51,041 bases of DNA from IMG/VR virus record IMGVR_UViG_3300044675_005446, positions 1 through 51,041 of that record, one strand, 5' to 3'. The DNA comes from a virus. The notes beneath the pieces are model-generated. The model did not search any database. It had not been told where the DNA came from and saw only the letters and a program-made list of their open reading frames with translations. Position numbers and translations under genes: made by a program. Shown in pieces: positions 8,897 through 17,843 of this stretch; the stretch's first letter is position 1, and each line of letters starts with the position of its first letter.

Positions 8897-9715
8897 ATGT
8901 CAAATACTATTTCAGCAAATTTAATGGGTGGATTGGGTAATCAATTATTTGAAGCCGCTCACGCATTGGCACAGGGATGGAAACATAATAGAGAAGTTAA
9001 ATTCTTTCCTGATTCATGGACACCAGGTCAAGGAAGAAACGCTCGAAACTATGTTGATAACGTATTTAGGAATTTAGATTTCTATGATAATTTAGAAGGG
9101 TTTACTCATGTTTATGAAGGGCCTTTTGAATATTCAGAAGTTAATCCATTAGATGGTAACACATCATTTCACGGATACTTCCAAAGTTCAAAAAATTGGT
9201 TTGGATTTGATGATAGAATTAGAGACACGTTTCAACCATCAATTGAGTTCTCTAAGCAAATGCACGAGAAATACCCACAACTATTACAACCAAACACATT
9301 ATCACTTCACGTAAGACGAAGTGAATATTTACAATTCCCCGAAATTCACCCAACAATTACTTTAGAATACATCCAAGAAGCGCTTAAACTTATTGGTGAT
9401 TATTCTACCGTGTTTGTATTCAGTGATGACCATGACTTTGTAAAAGAAAATTTAAATTTCCCTGATGTAGTTTATGTGAACGAATCTGAGGATTGGGAAG
9501 AATTATGGTTAATGGGACTTTGTAATAACCACATCATTTCAAATTCAACATTCTCTTGGTGGGGAGTGTTCTTAAATCAAGATAAAAATAAAAAGATAGT
9601 CGCACCTTCAACTTGGTTTGGACCTAAAGGACCTAATGCAAAAGATATTTACGAATCGTATTGGTCTGTAGTTCCAACTAAATGGGAAGAAGGGGGACTA
9701 ATAAAACCAATTTAA
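8897..9715 (+). CDS. Alpha-1,2-fucosyltransferase-like (GT11)
   Basis: 272 residues, typical GT11 length. Three hallmark segments are present: the N-terminal MGGLGNQLFEAAHALA, the donor-binding LSLHVRRSEYL (about 134-144; HxRRxD-like with Glu for Asp), and SNSTFSWWGVFLN near residue 215. The family transfers L-fucose from GDP-fucose in alpha-1,2 linkage. L-galactose from GDP-L-galactose is a plausible alternative donor, because a GDP-mannose 3,5-epimerase is encoded 3 kb downstream. Joined to the previous gene by TAA-T-ATG. Confidence 0.88.
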   Translation: MSNTISANLMGGLGNQLFEAAHALAQGWKHNREVKFFPDSWTPGQGRNARNYVDNVFRNLDFYDNLEGFTHVYEGPFEYSEVNPLDGNTSFHGYFQSSKNWFGFDDRIRDTFQPSIEFSKQMHEKYPQLLQPNTLSLHVRRSEYLQFPEIHPTITLEYIQEALKLIGDYSTVFVFSDDHDFVKENLNFPDVVYVNESEDWEELWLMGLCNNHIISNSTFSWWGVFLNQDKNKKIVAPSTWFGPKGPNAKDIYESYWSVVPTKWEEGGLIKPI

Positions 9716-9721
9716 TATATT

Positions 9722-10348
9722 ATGATAAACACAAGTCCAAACTTTAATAGATGTGAAACAAATATGGTTAAAAATGTGATTGAATCTTACGGATTTAATC
9801 TAATTGGCGATGTTGTTGAATTTGGTACTTTCACGGGAGGAAGTACAAAAACATTATCAAATTTATTCCCAAATAAAACTATTTTCACAATAGACCATTT
9901 TGAAGGATTAGAAAAAACCAATAAAAATGTACCTAATGATAGTGATTGGATTGAAAGAGCGTTCGCATTAAATAATCCATTATACGAACATAATAGTAAT
10001 GTCCCAAAATCAATTGACGAAGTTAGACGAAGATTTGAAGGTCACGATAATATCAAAATGATTATATCGGATATTCACGAATTAACTGAACCATCGGATT
10101 ATGGTATTTCTAAAATTGCGGTTTGTAATTTAGATGTTGATATCTACGAACCTGCTGTTTCATCATTAGAATTTTTAACCAAATGTGAATGGTCTGAAGT
10201 ATTCATTAGGTTTGATGATTGGCATGGTGGTGAATCAGAATACGACCAACACGAAAGATTGGCATTTACAGAATGGATTCAAAAATACAATTATGAATAT
10301 AATATAACACACGGTGGATACATCGGTGGAGTACACGTAAAACGATAA
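9722..10348 (+). CDS. TylF-like SAM methyltransferase
   Basis: 208 residues. GDVVEFGTFTGGSTKTLSN (about 24-42) is a SAM-binding glycine loop with the preceding acidic residue, and ITIDHFEGLE-like FTIDHFEGLE follows at the second strand. ISDIHEL, then VCNLDVDIYEPAV and FDDW-H (about 160) resemble the metal-assisted active site of TylF/MycF-type macrocin O-methyltransferases, which act on deoxysugars. Likely a second sugar O-methyltransferase in this island. The substrate is inferred from context. Confidence 0.75.
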   Translation: MINTSPNFNRCETNMVKNVIESYGFNLIGDVVEFGTFTGGSTKTLSNLFPNKTIFTIDHFEGLEKTNKNVPNDSDWIERAFALNNPLYEHNSNVPKSIDEVRRRFEGHDNIKMIISDIHELTEPSDYGISKIAVCNLDVDIYEPAVSSLEFLTKCEWSEVFIRFDDWHGGESEYDQHERLAFTEWIQKYNYEYNITHGGYIGGVHVKR

Positions 10349-10351
10349 ATT

Positions 10352-11185
10352 ATGGATAAAGTAAAAATTAGAAAAGTATCTGATTGGTGGGGTGAATACG
10401 ATTGTTCATCTAACCGTAACATGCCAAAGTACATTCATTGGCTATCAAGAGACACACAAGACCCACATACTGTGAGTGTCTATGTCGATAACTACATCAA
10501 AGACGTTGGATTTAATGACCCATCAAGAGAAAAAATTGGATGGTTATTAGAGTCACCTCAAATGAATGAAGGTACTATCAAATATCTTGTAGACAATTTG
10601 GAAATGACTCGTGAACACTACAAGTGTATTTTTACTTGTATGGATAGCTTAATTGAATTAGGTGCTCCGTTTACTTACACTATTTCAAATGCGGCTCCTT
10701 GGATTTGGGAAAAAAATAGAATGATTCACCCTAAAACTAAATTGGTTAGTATGATTGCATCTAATAAAGGTTGGTTGCGCGGACACCAAAACAGATTAGA
10801 GTGGGTTGAAAAACTTAAAGACAAAGTTGATTTATTTGGTACTGGTAGACCAAACCAATTAAATGATAAGGAAGATGGTTTGAGAGATTATATGTTCTCC
10901 GTATCTATTGAGAATGATAACTCAGACACTTATTTCACAGAAAAACTAACAGACAATTTTGTAATGGGAACTGTCCCTGTTTATTGGGGTTCAAGAAAAG
11001 TTGTTGAAAAATACTTTGACCCAACAGGTGTAATCTTCTTGGAAGATGACCCAGATTTATCAACATTAACTCCTGAAAAATATCAATCTATGATGCCAGC
11101 AATTGAAAGAAACTTTAAAATTGCAATGGAAATGGGCACATCAGAAGATTATATGTGGGAGAATTATTTGAAAAACTTATTCTAA
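10352..11185 (+). CDS. Alpha-1,3-fucosyltransferase-like (GT10)
   Basis: 277 residues. The C-terminal half carries the conserved GT10 segment YFTEKLTDNFVMGTVPVYWG (about 191-210), which binds the GDP-fucose, followed by the acidic VIFLEDDPDL. The N-terminal half (acceptor domain) is divergent, with VSMIASNKGWLRGHQNRLEWV. GT10 enzymes add L-fucose in alpha-1,3/1,4 linkage. No membrane anchor is present, as in bacterial members. With the GT11 gene upstream it suggests a multiply fucosylated, or L-galactosylated, glycan. Confidence 0.85.
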   Translation: MDKVKIRKVSDWWGEYDCSSNRNMPKYIHWLSRDTQDPHTVSVYVDNYIKDVGFNDPSREKIGWLLESPQMNEGTIKYLVDNLEMTREHYKCIFTCMDSLIELGAPFTYTISNAAPWIWEKNRMIHPKTKLVSMIASNKGWLRGHQNRLEWVEKLKDKVDLFGTGRPNQLNDKEDGLRDYMFSVSIENDNSDTYFTEKLTDNFVMGTVPVYWGSRKVVEKYFDPTGVIFLEDDPDLSTLTPEKYQSMMPAIERNFKIAMEMGTSEDYMWENYLKNLF

Positions 11186-11186
11186 T

Positions 11187-11996
11187 ATGAAGTATCTAGT
11201 GTTAGGTTCTGCAGGCCAAGTTGGAGCAGAACTTTGTAAATTTTTAAGAAACGAAAATCATGAAGTGGTTGAGTTTGATATTGCGTCAGACCAATCTCAA
11301 GATTTAAGAATACCTAACGTTATTGATAACTTAGTTGAGGAATCTGACTTTGTCATGTTCTTGGCGTTTGACGTTGGAGGTTCAAGATACTTGAAGAAGT
11401 ATCAACATACTTACGAGTTTATTGAGAACAATACCAAGTTAACTTTATACACATTTGAAAGTTTAAAGAAACACAACAAACCTTTCATCTTTGCATCTTC
11501 ACAAATGGCAAACATGTCGTATTCACCGTACGGTATTTGCAAGTCTTTGGGTGAGGTATACGCTAAGGTATTAAATGGTTTGACGGTTAAGTTTTGGAAC
11601 GTATACGGACCTGAACATGATTTAGAAAAATCTCATGTAATTACCGACTTTATCCTAAAGGCAAAAGAAGGTAAGATTGAAATGTTAACCGATGGAAAAG
11701 AAGAAAGACAATTTTTACATGCGGAAGATTGTTCAAGATGTTTAAGAATATTATCAGAAAAATATGATGATATTGATAGAGATGCAAATCTTCACATTAC
11801 AAACTTTGGGTGGAATACAATTTTAGAAGTTGCTGAAATTATCAATGAGAGTATCCCTTGTGAGATTATTCCATCAACAGAAATTGACACAGTTCAATTA
11901 AATAAAAGAAATGAACCAGACACTTATATTTTGAATTTTTGGAAACCTGAAATTTCATTGAGAGATGGGATTGAAAAAATTATCAAAGAAATTTAA
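11187..11996 (+). CDS. NAD-dependent epimerase/reductase (extended SDR, RmlD-like)
   Basis: 269 residues. Rossmann start YLVLGSAGQVGAELCKFL has the GxxGxxG fingerprint. The catalytic YxxxK is YGICK (about 114-118), preceded by the active-site serine in FASSQMA. FWNVYGPEHDL matches the nucleotide-sugar SDR substrate loop. The family interconverts nucleotide-linked sugars by epimerisation, reduction or dehydration. It precedes a fucosyltransferase-like gene and GDP-mannose 3,5-epimerase, so a role in making an unusual donor sugar is likely. The exact reaction cannot be told. Confidence 0.8.
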   Translation: MKYLVLGSAGQVGAELCKFLRNENHEVVEFDIASDQSQDLRIPNVIDNLVEESDFVMFLAFDVGGSRYLKKYQHTYEFIENNTKLTLYTFESLKKHNKPFIFASSQMANMSYSPYGICKSLGEVYAKVLNGLTVKFWNVYGPEHDLEKSHVITDFILKAKEGKIEMLTDGKEERQFLHAEDCSRCLRILSEKYDDIDRDANLHITNFGWNTILEVAEIINESIPCEIIPSTEIDTVQLNKRNEPDTYILNFWKPEISLRDGIEKIIKEI

Positions 11997-11999
11997 AAT

Positions 12000-12878
12000 A
12001 TGGATTTTTCGGATTTTCTGTTAATGTATTACGAATGGTATAATGTTGAAACAAAACATTATAAACAAAATCGTGGAGCTGGATTATATGCAGTTTTAAA
12101 TTGGGCTTTGAGGTCATTATCTCTTTTAGAATTAAAAGGAGATAAAGTTGAGTCAATTGAATTGTACCTAACAGAATATGCAAGAGAACTTGAGGTATTT
12201 AATTCATTGTTTGAAATAAAAAGTTTTGAAACTAATTTATCCAAACTTTCAGAATCAGAAAAAATTGAATTCATTAATAACACCGTTAGTTCAAACGTGG
12301 GACTATCAGAAAATCCGATGAATTTAAACTTGAATATTTTTAACAAAATAATTTCAAAGTATTTTAACCCTAAAAAAGAAGTCGTAGAATGGTACAATAA
12401 ATTTATTGAAGAATTGGGTTGTGACGTTAAAGATATTATTTTAGTATGGGCAAGGAGAACGGATAAAGTTTCAGAGTCAAGAATACCCACTGTAAGCGAT
12501 TACATAAGTAAATTATCAAAAATTGATAAGGCTAATAAAGTAATTTTGATTCAGACCGATGATAAAGAGGTCGTACATGAATTTAGGGATAAAAGGTTAG
12601 GGTTTAAAACATTATCTCAAATTCCTTTCCCCAATAATAAGACCAAACCATTTCATGTGAATTTATGGTCTATTTCAGACGAAGAATTTAAAGATATGTA
12701 TGGTATTACAAAGATTGACCATTTAAGACAAATGGTGGCTCTTGCGTTAATATCGAAGAACTGTTATAAAACAATACTTTATCCAGGTAATCCAACAACA
12801 TTTATGCCCTTATTTAAAGGTTCATTTGATGACTTTATTTTATATAAAGACGAAATAAATTTATTTAAAAAACAATAA
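12000..12878 (+). CDS. Putative GT23/NodZ-like fucosyltransferase
   Basis: 292 residues. The C-terminal half has ILVWARRTDKVSESRI (about 141-156), matching the arginine-rich HxRRTDK donor-binding loop of NodZ/FUT8-type transferases, then a KVILIQTDDKEVV strand like the family's 'ATDD' segment, and HLRQMVALALISKN (about 238-251). These enzymes use GDP-fucose. Identity is motif-based and the N-terminal half (about 1-135) is not recognised. If correct, it is the third fucosyltransferase-type gene within 4 kb. Alternative: another GT-B transferase with a converged arginine loop. Confidence 0.5.
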   Translation: MDFSDFLLMYYEWYNVETKHYKQNRGAGLYAVLNWALRSLSLLELKGDKVESIELYLTEYARELEVFNSLFEIKSFETNLSKLSESEKIEFINNTVSSNVGLSENPMNLNLNIFNKIISKYFNPKKEVVEWYNKFIEELGCDVKDIILVWARRTDKVSESRIPTVSDYISKLSKIDKANKVILIQTDDKEVVHEFRDKRLGFKTLSQIPFPNNKTKPFHVNLWSISDEEFKDMYGITKIDHLRQMVALALISKNCYKTILYPGNPTTFMPLFKGSFDDFILYKDEINLFKKQ

Positions 12879-12879
12879 T

Positions 12880-13959
12880 ATGAAACAAAAAAAAGCAGTG
12901 ATTCTTGGTGGTGGAGGATTCATCGGAGGTCACTTAGCAAAAAGATTAAAAGAAGAAGGTTGTCACGTTAGAATATGTGATATAAAAAAACACGAATATT
13001 TTTATCATAGTGAAATTTGTGATGAATTTATTTTGGGTGATTTAACTGACCCTAAAGTTGTTGACACTGTAATTGAAGAAGGTGTTGATGAGGTTTATCA
13101 ATTGGCTGCAGATATGGGTGGAGCATTATACATATTCACAGGTGAGAACGATGCTAACTTGATGCATAACTCGGCAATGATTAATTTGAATGTTTCAAGA
13201 GAATGCGTTAAGAAAAAAGTTGAGAAAGTATTCTACTCATCTTCGGCATGTATGTATCCTGAACATAATCAATTGGACCCTGAAAATCCAAATTGTGAAG
13301 AAAGTTCTGCATATCCCGCAAATCCTGATTCAGAGTACGGTTGGGAAAAGTTATTTTCTGAAAGAGTATTCTTAGCTTATAATAGAAACTACGGATTGAA
13401 TGTTAGAATTGCGAGATTCCATAACATCTTTGGACCACAAGGTACATGGACAGGTGGTAGAGAAAAATCACCAGCTGCGATGTGTAGAAAAGTTGCTGAA
13501 TCTAAAGACGGAGATGTAATTGAAGTTTGGGGCACAGGTCAACAGACTCGTTCATTCTTGTATGTTGATGAGTGTGTTGAAGCGGTTTTACGACTAATGA
13601 ATAGTGAATTTACTGGTCCTGTTAATATTGGTTCTGAGGAAATGGTAACCATAAACCAATTGGCAGAAATGGCGATTAAAATTTCGGGTAAAAATCTAAC
13701 CATTAAGAATATTGATGGTGAAGAATTTGTTGAAAAATACGGTTTTAAATGTCCGTTAGGTGTTAAAGGGAGAAATTCGGATAATAGATTATACAAAGAA
13801 AAAATTGGTTGGGAAGTTAACCAACCACTTTTAGTTGGACTAACCAAAACTTATAATTGGATTCAAACAAAAGTTGTTGAAAAAGAACAAAATACTACTT
13901 GGATTTATGAAAGTCCCGATGGTGGTAAGACCGTAAACCGTAGACCTATTAACATATGA
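12880..13959 (+). CDS. gme: GDP-mannose 3,5-epimerase-like
   Basis: 359 residues. Rossmann start VILGGGGFIGGHLAKRL. AADMGGALYIF, FYSSSACMYPE and the long stretch from YPANPDSEYGWEKL (YxxxK, about 145-158) to RFHNIFGPQGTW and GGREKSPAA are characteristic of GDP-mannose 3,5-epimerase. That enzyme converts GDP-D-mannose to GDP-L-galactose with GDP-L-gulose as by-product. The last 40 residues (after WIQTKVVEK) are an extra tail. L-galactose is the 6-hydroxy form of L-fucose, which links this gene to the fucosyltransferase-like genes upstream. Overlaps the next gene by ATGA. Confidence 0.85.
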   Translation: MKQKKAVILGGGGFIGGHLAKRLKEEGCHVRICDIKKHEYFYHSEICDEFILGDLTDPKVVDTVIEEGVDEVYQLAADMGGALYIFTGENDANLMHNSAMINLNVSRECVKKKVEKVFYSSSACMYPEHNQLDPENPNCEESSAYPANPDSEYGWEKLFSERVFLAYNRNYGLNVRIARFHNIFGPQGTWTGGREKSPAAMCRKVAESKDGDVIEVWGTGQQTRSFLYVDECVEAVLRLMNSEFTGPVNIGSEEMVTINQLAEMAIKISGKNLTIKNIDGEEFVEKYGFKCPLGVKGRNSDNRLYKEKIGWEVNQPLLVGLTKTYNWIQTKVVEKEQNTTWIYESPDGGKTVNRRPINI

Positions 13960-14339
13960 TATCAGTACCTGTAAGTGTTGGTGAATTAATAGACAAGTTA
14001 TCTATTCTTCACGTTAAACAAACTAAGATTTCTAATCAAGAAAAATTATCCTACATTAATAAAGAATTTGAATTACTTTATAATATGTCATCATATCATT
14101 TAAATGATTTGGAAATTTCTAAACTATATCACGAATTAGTTGAAGTTAATTCAAAATTATGGGAAATTGAAGATGAACTAAGAATTCTTGAATCTAAAAG
14201 TATTTTTAATGAAGTGTTTGTTCAATTGGCAAGGAAAGTATATTTTACTAATGACGAAAGATTTTCATTAAAAAATAAAATAAATGATTTAACTAATTCT
14301 GAAGTCAGAGAACAGAAAGAATATGTTGAGTATAAATAA
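13956..14339 (+). CDS. DUF6165-like protein
   Basis: 127 residues. The N-terminal ISVPVSVGELIDKLSILHVK strongly resembles the start of DUF6165 proteins, which occur in bacterial surface-polysaccharide gene clusters and have no known activity. The rest is predicted mainly helical (EVNSKLWEIEDELRILE). The 4-nt ATGA overlap with the epimerase gene implies coupled synthesis and a shared pathway. No catalytic motif is visible. The T4-type TATAAATA at 14331-14338 lies in its final codons. Confidence 0.6.
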   Translation: MISVPVSVGELIDKLSILHVKQTKISNQEKLSYINKEFELLYNMSSYHLNDLEISKLYHELVEVNSKLWEIEDELRILESKSIFNEVFVQLARKVYFTNDERFSLKNKINDLTNSEVREQKEYVEYK

Positions 14340-14355
14340 ACTTTAAAAAAAACTA

Positions 14356-15105
14356 ATGGCAAAACCAACTAAGAGAACTCCAACACCAACACCTTCTTTA
14401 CATGAAGAAAGACATGCAAAAACTAAAAAAGAAATAATCTGCTCAATAATTAAAAGGAAAACTAAAGAAAAATTCTTAACTCAAACTCAAAAAAATTATT
14501 ATGATGTTTTAACATCGAGTGAGGTTACAGTATGTTCAGGTCCAGCGGGTGTAGGTAAAAGTTATATCACCATGAAAGCAGCAATTGATTTATTGGCAGA
14601 CCCTAACACACCATATGAAAAAATTATAATCGTAAGACCAGCAGTTGAAGCTGAAGAAAAATTAGGTAGTTTACCAGGTAACGTAGAGGAAAAACTTGAC
14701 CCATATATCTTTCCATCGTATTATCTTTTAAATAAAATTATTGGTAAAGAAGCAAGAGAAAAATTAAAAGAGTTAGAAATTATTGAAGTGTTTGCATTGG
14801 CATTTATGAGAGGTATGAATATAGATAATTCAATCTTAATTTTTGAAGAAGGTCAAAATGCAACACCAAGTCAAATGAAACTTCTATTGACAAGAATTGG
14901 TTTTAATAGTAAATTTTTTATTTCGGGGGATGTTGAACAATCTGACAGATATAAAAACAAAACTCATAGTGGATTATGGGACGCAATTGAAAAATTTAGA
15001 GACTCAACTGTTATTTCAACATTTGAATTTAAAGACAAAAAAGATATTGTTAGGAATCCTTTAATTACTAAAATTTTACAAAAATACGATAACGAAACTG
15101 AATGA
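14356..15105 (+). CDS. phoH: PhoH-like P-loop ATPase
   Basis: 249 residues. Walker A is SGPAGVGKSY (about 60-69), then IIIVRPAVEAEEKLGSLPGN, the PhoH signature after strand 2. Walker B is SILIFEEGQNATPSQMK (about 157-173) and sensor ISGDVEQSD follows. PhoH-type ATPases are very common in phages of aquatic bacteria and resemble superfamily I helicase cores, possibly acting in RNA metabolism; the phage role is not established. The first 25 residues are a basic, Pro/Thr-rich tail. Overlaps the next gene by ATGA. Confidence 0.92.
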   Translation: MAKPTKRTPTPTPSLHEERHAKTKKEIICSIIKRKTKEKFLTQTQKNYYDVLTSSEVTVCSGPAGVGKSYITMKAAIDLLADPNTPYEKIIIVRPAVEAEEKLGSLPGNVEEKLDPYIFPSYYLLNKIIGKEAREKLKELEIIEVFALAFMRGMNIDNSILIFEEGQNATPSQMKLLLTRIGFNSKFFISGDVEQSDRYKNKTHSGLWDAIEKFRDSTVISTFEFKDKKDIVRNPLITKILQKYDNETE

Positions 15106-15698
15106 GAATTGCAATAGAATTGAACGGTGTGTTAAGGGACACGTTGAAAAAAATTCAACAGGAGTATGAAAAATGGTACTTAGAAAATCCCTTTAAAGAA
15201 GATGAAGAAAAATCAGAATACGAAGTTATGTCTGATTTAACAACTTTGGATATTATGTCGCACCTTAAATTCAAAGATGAAGATGAATTATACAATTTTT
15301 TATATAAAGAACATACCATGGAAATATTTGGTCACGCAGGTTCTGTAGAAAATTCAAGTATGATGGACTTCAATAATTTTTATTTGGATATGAGAGATAA
15401 TAACGACATATTAATAGTGTCGGATGAAATGGGTAAATCAAAACCCGCATCACTTTTCTTCATTTCTAAATTTGGTTGTTTGGTTGAAACTGTAAAATTT
15501 TATAGTGAATCGACAATTAATTCCCTTTGGGACTCAGTAGACGTTTTACTTACGGCGAATCCTAAACTATTATTGAATTATCCAAAAGATAAAATTGTTA
15601 TAAAATATGAAACCTCATATAATAAAGATATTGAAGTAGAACATTTTATTACAACATTTAAAGATTTAACAAAAAAAATAACAGAACTACATGATTAA
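15102..15698 (+). CDS. Degenerate HAD-like protein
   Basis: 198 residues. IELNGVLRDT at the N-terminus matches HAD motif I (DxDGTLxDT), but the nucleophilic Asp is Glu and the acid/base Asp is Asn. ILIVSDEMGKSKPA resembles motifs II/III, with a Lys retained, and SVDVLLTANPKLLL resembles motif IV. This pattern fits the fold of phage 5'(3')-deoxyribonucleotidase-like HADs, but phosphatase chemistry is doubtful. A structural or binding role is possible. Translationally coupled on both sides (ATGA and 8-nt overlap). Confidence 0.5.
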   Translation: MRIAIELNGVLRDTLKKIQQEYEKWYLENPFKEDEEKSEYEVMSDLTTLDIMSHLKFKDEDELYNFLYKEHTMEIFGHAGSVENSSMMDFNNFYLDMRDNNDILIVSDEMGKSKPASLFFISKFGCLVETVKFYSESTINSLWDSVDVLLTANPKLLLNYPKDKIVIKYETSYNKDIEVEHFITTFKDLTKKITELHD

Positions 15699-15981
15699 GG
15701 TATTAGGCGAAAATTATTACATCGATTTAGATAAAGTGGAAGAATATATCGATATGTCATCTCAAGTAGATGACGAAGATGATGAAACAATGTCGGGTTC
15801 AACCGAAATGAAAATTAACATCATTAAATTTGAAATGGTTAAAATGTTAATGGACACAGTATTAACCGAACATGAAGAAGTTGATGAAAAATTAGGATTA
15901 AAATCAAGCACGAACACCAGCATACCTTTTAGACTAGCATTCAATAGCTTATTAAATAAAAAACTTATAAATCATTATTAA
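15691..15981 (+). CDS. Small acidic hypothetical protein
   Basis: 96 residues; very acidic centre (DDEDDETMSG, about 27-36) followed by a helical region (KINIIKFEMVKMLMDTVL). No recognisable family or membrane segment. Begins inside the HAD-like gene (8-nt overlap) and is followed by the next gene through TAA-T-ATG, so it belongs to the same operon. Function unknown. Confidence 0.55.
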   Translation: MIKVLGENYYIDLDKVEEYIDMSSQVDDEDDETMSGSTEMKINIIKFEMVKMLMDTVLTEHEEVDEKLGLKSSTNTSIPFRLAFNSLLNKKLINHY

Positions 15982-15982
15982 T

Positions 15983-17035
15983 ATGGACGCATCGTTAAAC
16001 GAAAAAGTAAAAGTATCAATTCAAAACCTAAGAGATAAAAAATCAAGGATTTATTTCTTAGTACAAGACACTAAAGGAAATGCCAAAGCATCTGTAAGAT
16101 TAATTTATCAGACGGCAAAATCTCTTTTAGATTCGGGGTTTAACCCAATTATCCTTCACGAAAAAAATGACTACGCAGGAGTTGTAGCATGGATGGATGA
16201 AGAATATATGTTAATTCCTCACCAATCAATCGAAGGTCAAAATTTGGAAATATCTCCTGAAGATTTTATTGTAATTCCTGAAGTGTTTGGATTTATTATG
16301 GAACAAATTAAAAATCTTCCGTGTGGTAAAATTATTTTAACTCAAAATTATTCTCATATTGTTGAAACTTTACAGCCAGGACAAAATTGGGCACAATACG
16401 GTTTCTTTAAGTGTATTACAACAACAAAGAAACAACAAGAGTATATTGAAAATGTTATGAGACAAAGTAGTTTTGATATATTAAAACCTTTAATTACTGA
16501 AACGTTTTATCCAAAAGAATTACCTCCAATGCCAATCATTGGTGTTCATACTAAAGAACAATCAGATACAATTAATATTATTAAAACTTTTTATTTGAAA
16601 TTTCCACAATACAGATGGTTCACTTTTAGAGATTTAAGAGGTTTATCTGAAAAAGAATTTGCAAACTCTTTACGTGATTGTTTTGTTAGTGTTTGGATGG
16701 ACGAACAAAGTGGTTTTGGTACCTTCCCATTAGAGTCTATGGCATCAGGAGTTCCTGTAATTGGTAAAGTTCCATATATGCAACCTGAATGGATGAATGA
16801 AGATAACGGGATTTGGTTGACAGACCCAAATATGATGTCGGACTTTATTGCCGATTTTATCCAAAATTGGTTAGAAGATAATATCAAACCTGAATTATAT
16901 GAAAATATGAAAAAGACAGCGGAGCATTACACGAATAAACAAGAATTTGACTCAACAGTAACTTCTTTATTTGAAGGATATTTAACTACTCGAGCAAACT
17001 CATTTGAAGAACAAATTTCTAAAACCGAAGAATAA
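15983..17035 (+). CDS. GT4-like glycosyltransferase
   Basis: 350 residues. The N-terminal GT-B half contains KASVRLIYQTAKSLLDSGF, a typical first helix of GT4 enzymes. The C-terminal half shows the donor-site motif SGFGTFPLESMASGVPVIG (about 244-262), with the conserved Glu that contacts the nucleotide-sugar ribose, then an ENGIWL-like NEDNGIWLTD. Ends with a short helical tail. Soluble; donor and acceptor unknown. Linked to the next glycosyltransferase gene by TAA-T-ATG. Confidence 0.85.
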   Translation: MDASLNEKVKVSIQNLRDKKSRIYFLVQDTKGNAKASVRLIYQTAKSLLDSGFNPIILHEKNDYAGVVAWMDEEYMLIPHQSIEGQNLEISPEDFIVIPEVFGFIMEQIKNLPCGKIILTQNYSHIVETLQPGQNWAQYGFFKCITTTKKQQEYIENVMRQSSFDILKPLITETFYPKELPPMPIIGVHTKEQSDTINIIKTFYLKFPQYRWFTFRDLRGLSEKEFANSLRDCFVSVWMDEQSGFGTFPLESMASGVPVIGKVPYMQPEWMNEDNGIWLTDPNMMSDFIADFIQNWLEDNIKPELYENMKKTAEHYTNKQEFDSTVTSLFEGYLTTRANSFEEQISKTEE

Positions 17036-17036
17036 T

Positions 17037-17843
17037 ATGAATACTAATTTATCACTATCAGTTATATTACCAATTAAATCGTCCAAAGCAAGAAACTTTG
17101 ACGAGTATTTTGAAAAAGCAATTACATCAATTAAAACACAAACTGTGGGTATTGAAGAACTTGTTATTGTACACAGTTCGGAAGAAACCTTGGTAGAATT
17201 TTTAAACTCGTATGATTTTGGAAACTTAAATGTTACAAAATTATTATGGGATAAAGAACCTAGTTATTGTGACCAAGTAAATCATGGTATCAGTCAATCA
17301 AAAGGTTCTTGGATTTCACTATTCGAATTTGATGATGAATACTCTTCAATTTGGTTTAAGAACGTAAAAAAATATATTGACTCATATCCAAACGTACAAG
17401 CGTTTTTACCTGTTGTGGTTGAAACCGATGAAAAAGGTATGTTCGCAGGTTTTACTAATGAGGCAACTTTTGCAGCTAACTTTACACAAGAAATGGGATT
17501 CTTAACAAATGAAACTTTACAAGACTACCAAAATTTCCAAACCGCAGGTTGTGTGATTAAAAAATCGGTTATTGAAGATTTTGGTGGATTCAAATCATCA
17601 ATTAAATTAACTTTTGTTTACGAGTTCTTACTTAGATTAACTTACAACTCAGTTTCAATTATGACAATCCCAAAACTTGGATACAAACATACTAACATGA
17701 GAGAAGGTTCTATTTTTTGGAATTACAAATTTGGTGAAAATAAAATGTTAGAAGATGAAGTTAAATTTTGGGTTCAAACAGCAAAGAAAGAATATTTCTT
17801 TGTAAACGATAGAAACATAAAATACCAATCAGAAAATGTATAA
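17037..17843 (+). CDS. GT2-family glycosyltransferase
   Basis: 268 residues from the ATG at 17037. An in-frame ATG at 17004 lies inside the previous gene, and the TAA-T-ATG junction favours 17037. LSVILPIKSSKARN is the usual GT2 opening, LVIVHSSEE the second strand, and FEFDDEYSS (about 98-106) the DxD-like metal site following WISLFEFDD. Lacks a long C-terminal extension. Last glycosyltransferase of the island; its stop overlaps the sigma-factor start (TAATG), so sugar genes and late regulator may be co-expressed. Confidence 0.8.
   Translation: MNTNLSLSVILPIKSSKARNFDEYFEKAITSIKTQTVGIEELVIVHSSEETLVEFLNSYDFGNLNVTKLLWDKEPSYCDQVNHGISQSKGSWISLFEFDDEYSSIWFKNVKKYIDSYPNVQAFLPVVVETDEKGMFAGFTNEATFAANFTQEMGFLTNETLQDYQNFQTAGCVIKKSVIEDFGGFKSSIKLTFVYEFLLRLTYNSVSIMTIPKLGYKHTNMREGSIFWNYKFGENKMLEDEVKFWVQTAKKEYFFVNDRNIKYQSENV

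Noticed and set aside
14331-14338. Exact T4 late promoter TATAAATA before phoH
   Set aside because: A single copy inside coding sequence in that orientation; not supported by a terminator or by other copies.
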